A DNA stretch of 62,623 nt from Rubrivivax sp. (GCA_014859905.1 JACZKT010000389.1:1-62623); one strand, 5' to 3'. Counted from the stretch's first letter, positions 17,376 through 26,682 are shown. Made by a program: numbers and translations. Notes: generated by a model not told the origin, from the sequence alone.

Positions 17376-17789
17376 GGATTGGTTCGTCCACAGCGGTCCG
17401 GCGGAAGGCCAGCATCGGCAGTGCGTTCAGGGTGAAGCTCAGCACCAGAGCCAGATGCGACGAAGCCACTCCGGGATGCGATTCGGGCGGGGGCGGTAGT
17501 GCTGACGAAGATGGGAGTTCACGGGTACCTCGCTTGGGTGGATACTGTAGTTTCTCACAGTACTGGGTGCAACAACAGATTGCGGTGGGCGCTCAGGCTG
17601 CTGCAGCGCCGCGTGCGGGACTGTCGGTGAGGCGGGCGCCAGGGTTGCGCGCCAGTTGGGCGCGCATCTACCTGCGCCTCTAGCGCGCGAGGCCAACAAG
17701 TGTCCGAGTTCCGCCCGACCTGTGAACTGGCCCGCTTTCGGCCCAGTTGGCGGCCGGTGCGCAGGCCCATGCAGCTGTACGCTGAGGGC
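17376..17789. other. Intergenic stretch, no gene recognised
   Basis: About 410 bases between a small minus gene and a small plus gene. Open frames here have arginine-, alanine- and proline-rich compositions typical of chance frames in GC-rich DNA. No clear promoter or hairpin was found. Confidence 0.45.
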
Positions 17790-18053
17790 ATGAGCGATGA
17801 CCTTAGATGCTTCAGGAACCTGCCGTCAGTGGAAGACCTATTCGGCGATGAGGCAGGGCCTCCCCGCCCGAAGTGGGCCAGGCCCCTCCTTGACGCCTTC
17901 TGGCCCGACGTCGGCACGAGCACCAAGGGCCTCTGTCTTATGGCTCCAAAGGACGCCGAGTTGTTGGACGAACTGTGGTCGTTGTTCGGCGTTCCAATGC
18001 GCTGCTACGAAAACACTCCTGCGGTGATTGGCCGGGCGAACGAGGCCCGATAG
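17790..18053 (+). CDS. Small hypothetical protein
   Basis: An 87-residue frame from ATG 17790 (FRNLPSVEDLFGD, KWARPLLDAFWPDVGT). Composition is plausible for a real protein and the frame can be traced upstream to 17700, but I recognise no family. The ATG is favoured because the upstream extension is arginine-rich and unlike a protein start. Confidence 0.4.
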   Translation: MSDDLRCFRNLPSVEDLFGDEAGPPRPKWARPLLDAFWPDVGTSTKGLCLMAPKDAELLDELWSLFGVPMRCYENTPAVIGRANEAR

Positions 18054-18131
18054 ACGAGCGAAGGCCCCGGCCGAAGCGTGAGCCTGTTCATGGCTGCGTG
18101 TGCATTCCATGCCGACTGGAGTCATCGTCTC

Positions 18132-18368
18132 TCATAGACGGTCGCCCAGAAGCACCCCGGGAACTGGGCCGTCATGCCCGGAATTGCAGCTCCAAAGCTC
18201 AAGCACCCAGACGCCGTTCCCGTCCACAGCCCCGAGGTCAACGGCACGCACCTCCCCAGCACCAAGCTTTGCGACAGAGGCGTCGCCGCCGGCTCCGCGG
18301 TCGTGGAGTACGACTATCGCCTTTGGGTTGTGCTGGCTCAAGATGTGGATGAGGTCGGCCACGTTCAT
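18132..18368 (-). CDS. Small hypothetical protein
   Basis: From ATG 18368 the product has 78 residues and begins MNVADLIHILSQHNPKAIVVLHDRG, a pattern I have seen in small conserved proteins of islands and phages without known function. It lies 111 bases downstream of the zinc-ribbon gene in the same direction, so they may be co-transcribed. The longer start at 18431 would add a Cys/Gly/Arg-rich tail and is less likely. Confidence 0.5.
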   Translation of the reverse strand: MNVADLIHILSQHNPKAIVVLHDRGAGGDASVAKLGAGEVRAVDLGAVDGNGVWVLELWSCNSGHDGPVPGVLLGDRL

Positions 18369-18479
18369 ACGGGCCCGACTGCTCGTTCTGCCACGCACTG
18401 CTCCGCCGGGCGAGGCACACCCACGGCACACGGGCTTGCTGCTCGGTCCTTCAATGCTGGCCAGGGTCGGGGAGTGAGG

Positions 18480-18743
18480 CTATCCACGGTCATGCACGTC
18501 CCCAATTACTACAGCCTGAAGGGTGCAACCAATCGGGGCATCGCCTTCCAGCGCGAGTACAAACGCCTGCGACGGTCCACCGCATCGAAAGCATCGACGA
18601 TATCGGTCGAGCGACATGCTGGGTGCTCTGCCCTGCGAGATGTCCCACTCGTTCGCAGAGGAGACTGAAGCTTGTGCTTCTGCAAGCGAAATCGAGACAT
18701 GCACCCAACCGCACCGCGGACACTTGACTTCGGGATGCCCCAT
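18480..18743 (-). CDS. Small two-CxxC zinc-ribbon protein
   Basis: An 87-residue protein with CPRCGWVH near residue 8 and CFRCGGPS near residue 51, a four-cysteine arrangement that should bind one zinc ion. GGAG lies about ten bases before ATG 18743. No catalytic domain is present; it could be a DNA/RNA-binding or adaptor protein. Family name unknown to me. Confidence 0.6.
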   Translation of the reverse strand: MGHPEVKCPRCGWVHVSISLAEAQASVSSANEWDISQGRAPSMSLDRYRRCFRCGGPSQAFVLALEGDAPIGCTLQAVVIGDVHDRG

Positions 18744-19232
18744 GTCAGCGCTGCTCCACGAAACACATGTCCCCCGAGCCGCCGAGCGGCGTTTCCATCA
18801 ACTCCCGCAGGAATTCACGCGTCTGCAAGACGGCGCGGGTTCGCTCTTCAGGCATGGTCATTAGTCGGTACCGCCTTGCTCTTCATCGCTGACATTGTGG
18901 TCAGAAACATCGACCCAATGCAATGGATGCTGGCAGTTGTGTGCACCTCTACAGCCAGCTTCGTCGCACCGCTCGACTCCATTTGAGCGGCATCATTGGC
19001 GAGCACGTCAGCTAACGGCAGGGCGACGTTCCTCACACTTCACTTTGCCGCGGGCCAGTGTTCCGCCCGACCACCCCCGCAGAGTTCCGCTTCAACAGAC
19101 AGCTGATTAAACTCGAGAACCAACGCCCCACAAATTAGCCCCACTTCCTACTGCGAAAACGTATAATCGAATTTGGTATCAATCCTGTCATTCAGCCAAT
19201 TCATATTCGACCAACACCAGGAACAGTACCCA
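18744..19232. promoter_or_regulatory. Intergenic region ending in a TATAAT box
   Basis: About 490 bases without a convincing gene. A perfect TATAAT at 19162-19167 faces right and would start transcription near 19174. No good -35 hexamer is seen at 17-base spacing, so the promoter may be weak or activator-dependent. The site argues against a start codon at 19173 for the next gene. Confidence 0.4.
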
Positions 19233-20099
19233 TTGAATACGTATCTTCCTATTGCCCCAGCTTCCGCCTTCAGGGAAGCCACAGATGCGGAGTTGGCCGC
19301 CTTGAGTAACTCCAGCACTCCGACCCGGGCGCAAAGGCGATTCAATGCGATTTGCGCCATGGGACCCGGATTTCTGCGTGGTATGTTCAAACCTGCGGAT
19401 GCAATGGAATTGACACAGGCAGTCGAACTTGCCATTGCGGCATGGCCACTGCAAGCTGCGAGTCGCGCATTTGCAGGACTCTCGCGAGCGGCAATTTTCA
19501 CCCCCAGCCAAGAGCCGTTCAACACAGAAGCAATCAAGCCCATGACCGGCGAGTCCCTGCTTGCTCACATCGGGAAGCAACGTGCGATTCGCCGCGATGA
19601 CGCCACTAGGCGCGGAAAGCGCACGCGCCTTGAAACGGAGGCTGGTCTGCACTGGCTTGCCCAATGCGGCGCTCGATTCGGAGACGTCATCGAAGTCTCG
19701 ACTCGCCAATACAAAACACTGCTTCTAGTGACCGACTGCGATGTTGAATTCGGCGATATCGGCGGGACGAGAGGAATACCGTATGCGGTAGTCAGCGGCT
19801 TCTTCGGCAAAGGCCCTGCAAAGCCGAGGCTTGCCTGCAACCCACTTGTGCCACCGCGGCTTGTCGCTCGCAACGACAACTCTGATTTCATCGAGCTGCT
19901 ATGGGACGCCGCTGGCTATGGGTGGTGCGACGCCACATATCGCGTCGAAGACGAGAACTTTGCCGACGACCTAAGGTACGGCTGGCGCTCGACCCAGGAA
20001 GACCTTTGCGAGGCTCAGTTGCACCGCTACACCTGCGACGGCCAGTCGTGGTTGAGCGTGCGCGACGAGCCATCCCCAGAGACTCCCATGCCGTTGTAA
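19233..20099 (+). CDS. Hypothetical protein, lower-GC cargo gene
   Basis: A 288-residue protein if started at TTG 19233, which has AGGA upstream. The longer TTG start at 19173 would coincide with the transcription start predicted from the TATAAT box. Segments such as LLVTDCDVEFGDIGGTRGIPYAVVSGFF and FIELLWDAAGYGWCDATYRVED look like a folded alpha/beta protein. I know no family. Its base composition is lower in GC than its neighbours, a sign of transfer. Confidence 0.6.
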   Translation: MNTYLPIAPASAFREATDAELAALSNSSTPTRAQRRFNAICAMGPGFLRGMFKPADAMELTQAVELAIAAWPLQAASRAFAGLSRAAIFTPSQEPFNTEAIKPMTGESLLAHIGKQRAIRRDDATRRGKRTRLETEAGLHWLAQCGARFGDVIEVSTRQYKTLLLVTDCDVEFGDIGGTRGIPYAVVSGFFGKGPAKPRLACNPLVPPRLVARNDNSDFIELLWDAAGYGWCDATYRVEDENFADDLRYGWRSTQEDLCEAQLHRYTCDGQSWLSVRDEPSPETPMPL

Positions 20100-20757
20100 C
20101 CCTGCAATCACGCAACGCGCTACGCCTTCACAACGCATCCGCAGGATTACCCAGGGACACGGAACGAGGCGCTCACCCCGCACTGCCCTGCGGACATGGA
20201 CTGAGGCAATCTCAGGCAGGTACAGCGTCAACCTCGCAGGGAAGGCCCAGCAGCCCTTTGAGGTCATCGCCCGACAGCACCTCCCGCTCCAAAAGCGCCG
20301 TTGCCATCGCATCGAGCGTCTGGCGATTTGACCCCAGCAGTTGCGCTCATTTGGCCTGCGCCTGCTCGAGACGCCCCCTGACCTCTTACAGCATGGCCGC
20401 CTGCCCTCGGACTCGGCAGCTCTCTCCTACGGCGTCTTGTCGCTCGCGGCTCCCGGCCGACAGCACGGCTAGCTCCCAACTTCCTGCACTGCGCCAATTC
20501 GTTCACACCTCGCACCCTCCCACCGCCTAGCGCCACCGCCCAACCTCCTATAGAGTCCTCTACATCGCTTCGGCTTCAGCCGCAGCGCCATCACCGGCAA
20601 GGGCAGCGCCCGACGCCACCAGAGGACCTGAACGCCACCAGCGCGTCCAGCCTCGCTCCGGACTCGTTCTGAGTCACGGACGCCCCGCTTGAACCGACAT
20701 CCGAAGTCCGTCTGCGACTTCCGCCAGCTTTCACAGCGCTTTGCGCTTGGCTCGCGC
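20100..20757. other. Long intergenic region, no gene recognised
   Basis: About 660 bases of arginine/proline-coding chance frames. I see no gene, insertion sequence or repeat. The following 260 bases form the leader of the next gene. Confidence 0.4.
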
Positions 20758-20819
20758 CGCTCTTTAACAATTCGCATGCAACCCACTGACCGGTCGGAGC
20801 CGAACAACCGCCCGACCGG
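20758..20819 (+). promoter_or_regulatory. boxA-like element followed by a stem-loop in a long leader
   Basis: GCTCTTTAACAATT at 20759-20772 matches the boxA antitermination element of rRNA leaders (consensus TGCTCTTTAACA), which is bound by NusB and S10. An 8-bp perfect stem CCGGTCGG (20790-20797) / CCGACCGG (20812-20819) follows. The element is 245 bases upstream of the gene at 21016 in the same orientation. A function as antitermination leader is an inference. Confidence 0.4.
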
Positions 20820-21015
20820 AGTACGTACAAGAACAACAGCTGTCGGTTGCTACGCCCTCGCCCGGAATGCGCGAGGCCCAGCGAGCTGCATGGCAGCCCG
20901 CTGCACACACACTTTCTACTGGCAGACGAGCCCTGCGCGCATGCGGCTGCGGACGAGTCCACCTCCAACACATGACGCCACCTCGCTGTGCCGAGGCTTG
21001 GCAAAAGGAAATCAA

Positions 21016-21561
21016 ATGAACGAACTGAACACCCTCTCCGCCCTCCTGCAAGACGTGCAAGGCAATCTCACCATGGGCAACTTCAAGAACGCCGCTGGCT
21101 ACCTCAAGTCCATCAGCCTCCTGGCAGGTGCGACATCCCGCCAGTGTCAGCAGAAGTTCGAGCTCGGCCTCATCGAAGAGCTGGAAGACATGGCCCCCAG
21201 CACGGATGCGGCCAAAGGCCTGGATACCAAGCGCAAGCTGAACCAGCGCGAATTTGAACTCTGCGACCTCGAGGTCAAGCTCGCCGACTACTTCGCCTGC
21301 GCCAGTTCAGGCTGCTTTGTCGATAGCAAAGCTGCCGCCGAGACCCTGCGGCACCTCGCCAGCGACATCGAAGCACAGGGGGAGACGGCACTGTTCCCCA
21401 AGCCCGCGACGATTGAGGAAGTTAAGGCCTGGGCGGTCAGGGCCGGCATCGAATTTCAAGACGGCGATACCGCCAAGGGCCAGGCGCTATTCGACCGCCT
21501 GGCGAAGTCGGCTGCACGCAAGGGCAGCAAGCGAGGCAGTCCCGCCGCCCGTCGTACCTGA
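21016..21561 (+). CDS. Hypothetical helical protein
   Basis: A 181-residue protein from ATG 21016 with AAGGAA seven bases upstream. It appears mostly helical (LSALLQDVQGNLTMGNFKNAAGYLKS, QQKFELGLIEELEDMAPS) and ends in a basic tail (KGSKRGSPAARR). No family recognised. It is first in a row of four plus-strand unknown genes and sits behind the unusual boxA-like leader. Confidence 0.65.
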   Translation: MNELNTLSALLQDVQGNLTMGNFKNAAGYLKSISLLAGATSRQCQQKFELGLIEELEDMAPSTDAAKGLDTKRKLNQREFELCDLEVKLADYFACASSGCFVDSKAAAETLRHLASDIEAQGETALFPKPATIEEVKAWAVRAGIEFQDGDTAKGQALFDRLAKSAARKGSKRGSPAARRT

Positions 21562-21821
21562 GCGGTCAGCGCCCACGCCCACTTCGCTGCAGGCTGCGCT
21601 AGAAGCTCGCCCACGAGGTCTACGCCCTAAGCGCAATCCACCCGCCGGCATCCGCCTTGCACGCGACCCGGAGGCTCGATTGCGCCTTATCGCCTCAGTC
21701 TGAAGGCGACGGCGCCGCAGCGACCTGCCGGCAAGCCAACCCCATTCACCTGCCTGGCTCAGACGGCCGAGCCAGGCATCGCCGTGCCATCGAGGTACCG
21801 CTATGACAAGGAGCAATTTCC

Positions 21822-22472
21822 ATGAAGAAGATTGAGAACCCGAACGCTTACAAAGCAACCAACAGCGAAGTCGACCACGCTCACTGCACCGCGCCGACGC
21901 AGTACGCCATGCGCGCGGAGTGTCAAGCCGACTGCGTCCAGATGCGGTCGGTCGTCGGCCGATGGTTGACCGTTTGGCGCGAAGACCGCTGCTACATCAG
22001 AGGAAGCGACAGCATTTCCCGTCCCATCCCCGACGTCGATATCGTCTTCTCGATGAGCGCCGATGCGCCGCCCCTTGACGAAGTCCGCTGGCTGCTTTGC
22101 TGTTTGGTCGATTGTCACGTCGGCGCAGAGTCCTTGAGCGTCGTCAGCGAGTACTCAGGAGAGCGAGTAAACCATCGGAACATGCCGACGCTGATGCGTC
22201 GTCCAAGCGATGAAGTCATCCGCGAGGCACGCGACTGCGTTCGTCACACAAAGACATGCTTGCGGTCCGACTTCAGTCGACTCGACGATGCGATTGCCCG
22301 CCTGAACGCCGAGCTGGGCTCCGAGAAGACTTACCTTGAGCGGCGCGCTCGTCAACTTGCCCAACTTTGCAAGGACGGACTCGGCCCCGAGGAGGTACGC
22401 AACGATGACGCCAAGGCACTCGCATATGGGCGGCTCATGGCCGAGGTCGAGTGGCGACAGGACCGACAGTAG
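21822..22472 (+). CDS. Hypothetical protein
   Basis: A 216-residue protein with AAGGAG nine bases before ATG 21822. It contains a His/Cys-rich N-terminus (SEVDHAHCTAPTQYAMRAECQADCVQ) and a C-terminal coiled-coil-like segment (DDAIARLNAELGSEKTYLERRARQLAQL). I cannot assign a family. It belongs to the unknown cluster 21016-23772. Confidence 0.65.
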   Translation: MKKIENPNAYKATNSEVDHAHCTAPTQYAMRAECQADCVQMRSVVGRWLTVWREDRCYIRGSDSISRPIPDVDIVFSMSADAPPLDEVRWLLCCLVDCHVGAESLSVVSEYSGERVNHRNMPTLMRRPSDEVIREARDCVRHTKTCLRSDFSRLDDAIARLNAELGSEKTYLERRARQLAQLCKDGLGPEEVRNDDAKALAYGRLMAEVEWRQDRQ

Positions 22473-22672
22473 GACATTGAGTTCCTTTGAGCCAAGGGCG
22501 CGATGAGGCGCCTACCCCATATGGAAGCCAGGCCATGTGGCACCGCATGCGCAGCCCTGCAACACGAAAGCCCTCCCCCGGTGGGTCTTTACCTCCGCCG
22601 CTCCTCAGCCCGGACGCAGTTATGCCGATAGAGATGAAGCGGCGCGCCGCGCTGACCGACGAGAGGACATTG

Positions 22673-23020
22673 ATGGCAGTAAAGAGACCCAAGCTCATCA
22701 CCGCAGACATCTTTGACCCGCAGCGTTATGTCACCGCTGCAGCTGCCCTACTTGCGACGCCCAATGCCGAAGGCCCTGTTTCATGGCTTCGAGTGCTGAC
22801 CTGTGCGGATGCTCGAATTTCGGCCGCACGGCGGTTGATAGCCGTCCGGGCTGAGCTTGATGCCGCGGAACAGTGGGTAGCGGAGGAGGACGTACCGCTG
22901 TCTCGACAGTCGCGCGGGTACGCACGCAGGACGTGGGCACGCCTTGAGCGGCACATGCAGAGGAACGGCCCCTACTACGAATCACTCGGGCAAACCGAGC
23001 TAAAGGAAGAAGGAACATGA
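22673..23020 (+). CDS. Hypothetical protein, coupled to next gene
   Basis: A 115-residue protein from ATG 22673, chosen for AGAGG six bases upstream; an in-frame start at 22487 would add a low-complexity tail. Helical, with ADARISAARRLIAVRAELDAAEQWVAEED. The ATG of the following gene overlaps its stop codon (ATGA at 23017), indicating translational coupling and probably joint function. Confidence 0.6.
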   Translation: MAVKRPKLITADIFDPQRYVTAAAALLATPNAEGPVSWLRVLTCADARISAARRLIAVRAELDAAEQWVAEEDVPLSRQSRGYARRTWARLERHMQRNGPYYESLGQTELKEEGT

Positions 23021-23772
23021 AACGCGAAGAGCCACACAACCTAGCTGACCCGACGATTGAGCTCGCTGTCCACACTTACTTTCCCCGGGGTATCGAGCAC
23101 GACCTCGCGGAGGGCAGCGACCCGCAGAAGTGGGCCAAACGCTGCAGAGAGCGCGGGGGGTTCGACCCGTTTACGAAGGTGTTCACGCCCCTCTTGTACG
23201 CGACCGCTGACCTGGACGTGTCAGAGGCGCTGGACAACATCACAGCGGCCGTGGAAGCGGGCATCGTCGACAAGAACCGCTGGGCAAGTCAGCTGTTCGC
23301 TGACGATGACGAGCTCGAGGGATTCTTCGAGGGCCTCGCCGGCTATGACGAGTGCTACCGCGTGACCGACCGGTGGTGGCAGGCACTCGCAGCGATGACG
23401 GGGCAGACTGATGAGGAATCTTTCATCACTGGTTCCGAAATAGCAGATGGGCTACGCGCTTCAGTGGGCGCGTGCGAAGAGCGGATTGAGTTCCTGCGGG
23501 CCTGGACCGCGTACAAAGCAAAACACCCGCAGAGGCCAGTGCGCACAACCAACACGCAGCAGTGCGCTCTGTGGGACGCGAGGAGTGTGGCGCTTGCTCG
23601 GGTACGCGCTGAGGGACTCAGTCTAGACATCAGCTGCGAGTTCCCGTTTCAAAACGAGTGCTACGAGGTCAAGGGCAAAGTGCTGTTCAAGCGGGAAGCC
23701 ACTGCTGAGGACATCCAGGCCCTTGCCGCCAAGAACCCCGCCGCTAAGCGCGGGAAGACGAAGCCTGCTTAA
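23017..23772 (+). CDS. Hypothetical protein
   Basis: A 251-residue acidic, mostly helical protein (FTPLLYATADLDVSEALDNITAAVEAG, ELEGFFEGLAGYDECYRVTDRWWQAL) with a basic C-terminal tail (NPAAKRGKTKPA). No family recognised. It is translationally coupled to the preceding gene and converges with the HAD gene; the two stop codons overlap at 23769-23772. Confidence 0.65.
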   Translation: MKREEPHNLADPTIELAVHTYFPRGIEHDLAEGSDPQKWAKRCRERGGFDPFTKVFTPLLYATADLDVSEALDNITAAVEAGIVDKNRWASQLFADDDELEGFFEGLAGYDECYRVTDRWWQALAAMTGQTDEESFITGSEIADGLRASVGACEERIEFLRAWTAYKAKHPQRPVRTTNTQQCALWDARSVALARVRAEGLSLDISCEFPFQNECYEVKGKVLFKREATAEDIQALAAKNPAAKRGKTKPA

Positions 23773-24341
23773 TCGGCGGAGAGTGCCCGTTTGATGAGGG
23801 GGTGGTGCTCTGCATGCAGGCCCACCCCTTCTCTACATAAGACCACATTGCCTGAGCGGTGCCACGTCGAAGCGGCCAGTCCGGTGCCACTTTCCTCGTC
23901 GTCGAGGATGACGTACGGCTCGCCCTCGTGGTGCTTGCTCATCCACCGCAGGATTGCGGTGGCCCTGTCTTCGCCGTGAAGCTGTTCGGCGTCCCAGTGC
24001 TCGTGCAAGTTCAGCGCGACACAGCCCAGCCCGCCTCGTCCCAGCACCGTTATGGCCATCCTTCGGTCCATAAAGCGTAGCCACGATGTCGTCAGCACCC
24101 ACCTGGGACGAAAGGCCTTATGTACATCGTTGAGCACCTCCACGGCGGGCGGATGGAACAAACGGCGCCAGAGGTCAGGCGGTGGGTCCGGCGCGAACAC
24201 GTCGTACCCTCCGTAGGGGCTGTTGATGCAGCAGACATCATCGAAGTCCAACAGGACGAGCGGGCGGATGAGTGGCAGCGTCAAATCGCCCCCAAGGCGA
24301 CTTGCTCCGGGACTTCGAGTGGTGCGGGGCCCATTGCTCAT
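23769..24341 (-). CDS. HAD-fold phosphatase-like protein
   Basis: From ATG 24341 the 190-residue product contains LVLLDFDDVCCINSP (HAD motif I, DxDx), VLTTSW (motif II, Thr/Ser) and YVILDDEESG (motif IV acidic pair). The layout resembles the HAD domain that occurs with 'Swiss Army knife' RNA-repair proteins. A phosphatase acting on nucleic-acid ends is therefore possible, by family inference only. The start overlaps the upstream stop codon (ATGA), so it is coupled to the 24338-24928 gene. Confidence 0.75.
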   Translation of the reverse strand: MSNGPRTTRSPGASRLGGDLTLPLIRPLVLLDFDDVCCINSPYGGYDVFAPDPPPDLWRRLFHPPAVEVLNDVHKAFRPRWVLTTSWLRFMDRRMAITVLGRGGLGCVALNLHEHWDAEQLHGEDRATAILRWMSKHHEGEPYVILDDEESGTGLAASTWHRSGNVVLCREGVGLHAEHHPLIKRALSAD

Positions 24342-24928
24342 GCCCCGAACGCACTCACCACCTGGAGCGCGCTCGGGGGCTCCGCCTTGGTCGCGTAGTG
24401 CAGAACCTTCGCAGGTTTCAACGCCCGTATGTGGCCAGCACACATGTCGAAGAACTCCTCGGGCGTCGCGGCTTCACGCGCCGATGCTGACCCGAATACT
24501 GGCCACTGGAAGGTCCACGCACGAGGATGAAAACAGAAATCACCAATCATTCGTACGTTCTTCTCACGGGACTCGAGCCATGTCCGCACCTGAGTCTGAA
24601 ACCGCTCGAAGTCCCGGGCGTTCCGGATGCGGCAGGCCCCAAAGCGCTCCAAGGCCTCCCGAACATGCAAGTCCTCCTCGGATACGCCGAGGGTGACCGT
24701 TAGGCGGCTGAAGTCATCGTCAAAACGCGTCGTGTTGATGGTCTCGGCCAGCCAGCGACCGAACTCGGTCTTGCAGTTGCTCGGGTCGAGGGGAAAGTCG
24801 GCGCTGATGGGGCCATTGGGCGTCCACTCCGGGCTGTCGACCAAGTGTTGGGCATAGCGCTTTGCGAACTGCTCTGGCAGCAGGCGCTTGATGGTCGGAA
24901 CGGTGGCGACAAGGTTTACGGTATTCAT
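24338..24928 (-). CDS. Hypothetical protein coupled to HAD gene
   Basis: A 196-residue protein beginning MNTVNLVATVPTIKRLLPEQFAKRY. It is rich in Phe, Trp and charged residues, with no motif I can name. Its stop overlaps the start of the HAD-fold gene, so the two probably act together or respond to the same signal. Confidence 0.65.
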   Translation of the reverse strand: MNTVNLVATVPTIKRLLPEQFAKRYAQHLVDSPEWTPNGPISADFPLDPSNCKTEFGRWLAETINTTRFDDDFSRLTVTLGVSEEDLHVREALERFGACRIRNARDFERFQTQVRTWLESREKNVRMIGDFCFHPRAWTFQWPVFGSASAREAATPEEFFDMCAGHIRALKPAKVLHYATKAEPPSALQVVSAFGA

Positions 24929-25176
24929 GTGGTTCGCATTCGGTAGGGGTTGAGGTTGAGGTTCAAACTCGGGAGTTGGCGCTCTCGTGAGCGCACCTGG
25001 CTGAGCAGGGTTCGGGCGGGTCGCCCTTGCCCTCGAATCGTCTATGAACTCTGTTTAGCCATCGTTGAGCAGTGGGCCAGCTTCGCCACTTCTGAGGACA
25101 AGCCCCTGTGGCGTCGACCACCTTGAAGGCCTTCGAGAGCTCGCTGAGCCTGGGTGGCGGCGAGAGCTCCTACACG

Positions 25177-25206
25177 GCCTGGCGGCCGTTTCCGGCCGCC
25201 AAGGCC
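25177..25206 (-). terminator. Strong hairpin directly after a minus-strand gene
   Basis: GGCGGCC (25181-25187) and GGCCGCC (25194-25200) form a 7-bp stem, extended outward by GGCC/GGCC with one bulged base. It begins two bases after the stop of the 25208-25795 gene. There is no T-run, so it is either a weak or factor-assisted terminator or an mRNA end stabiliser. Confidence 0.45.
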
Positions 25207-25207
25207 T

Positions 25208-25795
25208 TCAACTTGCTTCAACGGAGGTCTCGTCGTCTTCCGGAACGACCTCATCAAGAAGGTTGTTGGCGTGACCTCTCCATACTCTCTCGCAAGTGTC
25301 CACAAGCGCGGCGTTTTGGACGGCGGAGAGGTCGAGGAGCTTCTTGAGGAGTACGCGCAACTCTGAGCCCTCTTTCAGGGAGTCAAGCCTACCGACGCCA
25401 AAGGTGTCGGCGACCATTGAAGCAACGGACATGTACGTGTCCCACTCCCAAATCGGACCGCACGTGGTGTTCAGAATCGTCACAAACTCTTCCTCTGTGA
25501 ATTTGCCGCGCATGGTGCGCTCGGCGTCTGCGACGAGGTAGAAGTAGCGTTCCGCGGCTTGCTCGACGACAAATCGTCCGGACAGCATGCGGTCAGGCTC
25601 CTCTGGGCATCCGACCCTCTTGTTCACCTCGTCGCTGAGGTTGGCATGCCGGACGGGCCACATGAAGTCGCCGCCGCGGCCTTCCCTTCCGACTTCAGCG
25701 CTGAAGAGCATTCGCTCGAACTCGCTTTTGACTGGCCTGTCGCCCTGCTCGTCCGCCTTCGGATGCGCAAGCTGGCTATTGATGATGTGTTCCAT
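25208..25795 (-). CDS. Hypothetical protein under a consensus promoter
   Basis: A 195-residue acidic protein (FTEEEFVTILNTTCGPIWEWDTYMSVASMVADTFGVGRL) with no recognised family, signal peptide or membrane helix. A near-consensus sigma-70 promoter lies 73 bases upstream. Expression is therefore likely constitutive or controlled by the divergent RHH-like gene product. Confidence 0.65.
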   Translation of the reverse strand: MEHIINSQLAHPKADEQGDRPVKSEFERMLFSAEVGREGRGGDFMWPVRHANLSDEVNKRVGCPEEPDRMLSGRFVVEQAAERYFYLVADAERTMRGKFTEEEFVTILNTTCGPIWEWDTYMSVASMVADTFGVGRLDSLKEGSELRVLLKKLLDLSAVQNAALVDTCERVWRGHANNLLDEVVPEDDETSVEAS

Positions 25796-25867
25796 GACTG
25801 ATTCGATTTCCGGTGATTCGTTGAGCGAGGATTCGCGGGTGCAGGCATGTACGCTTGCTTGGACGCA

Positions 25868-25896
25868 AGTTTACTACATGCAACACGGAATGTCAA
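25868..25896 (-). promoter_or_regulatory. Near-consensus sigma-70 promoter
   Basis: On the minus strand TTGACA (25896-25891) and TAAACT (25873-25868) are separated by exactly 17 bases. This is the best housekeeping-type promoter I found in the window and faces the gene ending at 25208. The divergent RHH-like gene starts 48 bases to the right, so its product could bind here. Confidence 0.7.
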
Positions 25897-25943
25897 CGCA
25901 TATTGTGCTAAAGTCGAGCCGTCACCCACGAACGGCGAGTCCT

Positions 25944-26393
25944 ATGTCCCGCACACCAGGCCCCAAGGGGGCCAAGTCCTCGACACTGTCCCTGCGGCTG
26001 ACGCAGCGGGCCCGATATGGCTTGGCCTTGCTGTCCCGCGTCAACCACATGACTCTTGGTCAGGTAGTCGAAGATGCCCTCGAGAACTGCTTCTACGGGG
26101 AAGGTCCGGGCACGCTCGAGCGCCGCCCCGCCGGGAGCCATCAGCGAATCCGAGTTCTCGACCTGACCTGGGACGAGCGGCCCTGGGCACGCCTTGCCAA
26201 GCTCGCGTACCTCATGCCTGAGCTGCTCTCGCGCGACGAGGTCGTACTTTGGGAGCAACTGCGGCAGCAGCAGAAGTACTGGGCTCAGGCCGTGCCGGCC
26301 AAAGGCCTAGACAAGGTTGTCGCCTGCATGGACCACGAAGCCATCGCAGCCGACTGGCCCAAGTTGACTGGCGTGTACGAGGTTGGCATCTAG
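25944..26393 (+). CDS. Ribbon-helix-helix-like protein
   Basis: A 149-residue protein from ATG 25944. The N-terminus KSSTLSLRLTQRARYGLALLSRVNHMTLGQVVEDALEN fits a CopG/Arc-type ribbon-helix-helix: a beta strand with alternating residues, then two helices. The C-terminal 90 residues are unassigned. It is divergent from the 25208-25795 gene and from the consensus promoter, so it may regulate that gene. Longer in-frame starts reach 25587 but run antisense through the neighbouring gene and are rejected. Confidence 0.65.
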   Translation: MSRTPGPKGAKSSTLSLRLTQRARYGLALLSRVNHMTLGQVVEDALENCFYGEGPGTLERRPAGSHQRIRVLDLTWDERPWARLAKLAYLMPELLSRDEVVLWEQLRQQQKYWAQAVPAKGLDKVVACMDHEAIAADWPKLTGVYEVGI

Positions 26394-26682
26394 TAGCTGC
26401 TGCGGCGCATCCGTTCGAGTGCCGTCGGCCGCAGGATGACCCACCGGCTGGCAGGCACCAAGTTTGGGCGGGCCAGCACCGGCGACTGCGTCAATGGCGC
26501 AGCGTGGGACCGCCTTCGGCGTCTGCCTCAGCAAAGTGCAGCTGCCGCGCCGACGCTTGCTGCCGTGTTACCCCGTTACCCGCCCCGCGACACAGAGCAG
26601 ACTCTCAACGGGCACAAGAGCGCGACCAGTTACACGTGGCGATTTCAGCGTGCACCCACCCACAGGCGCCGCACCTGACTCC

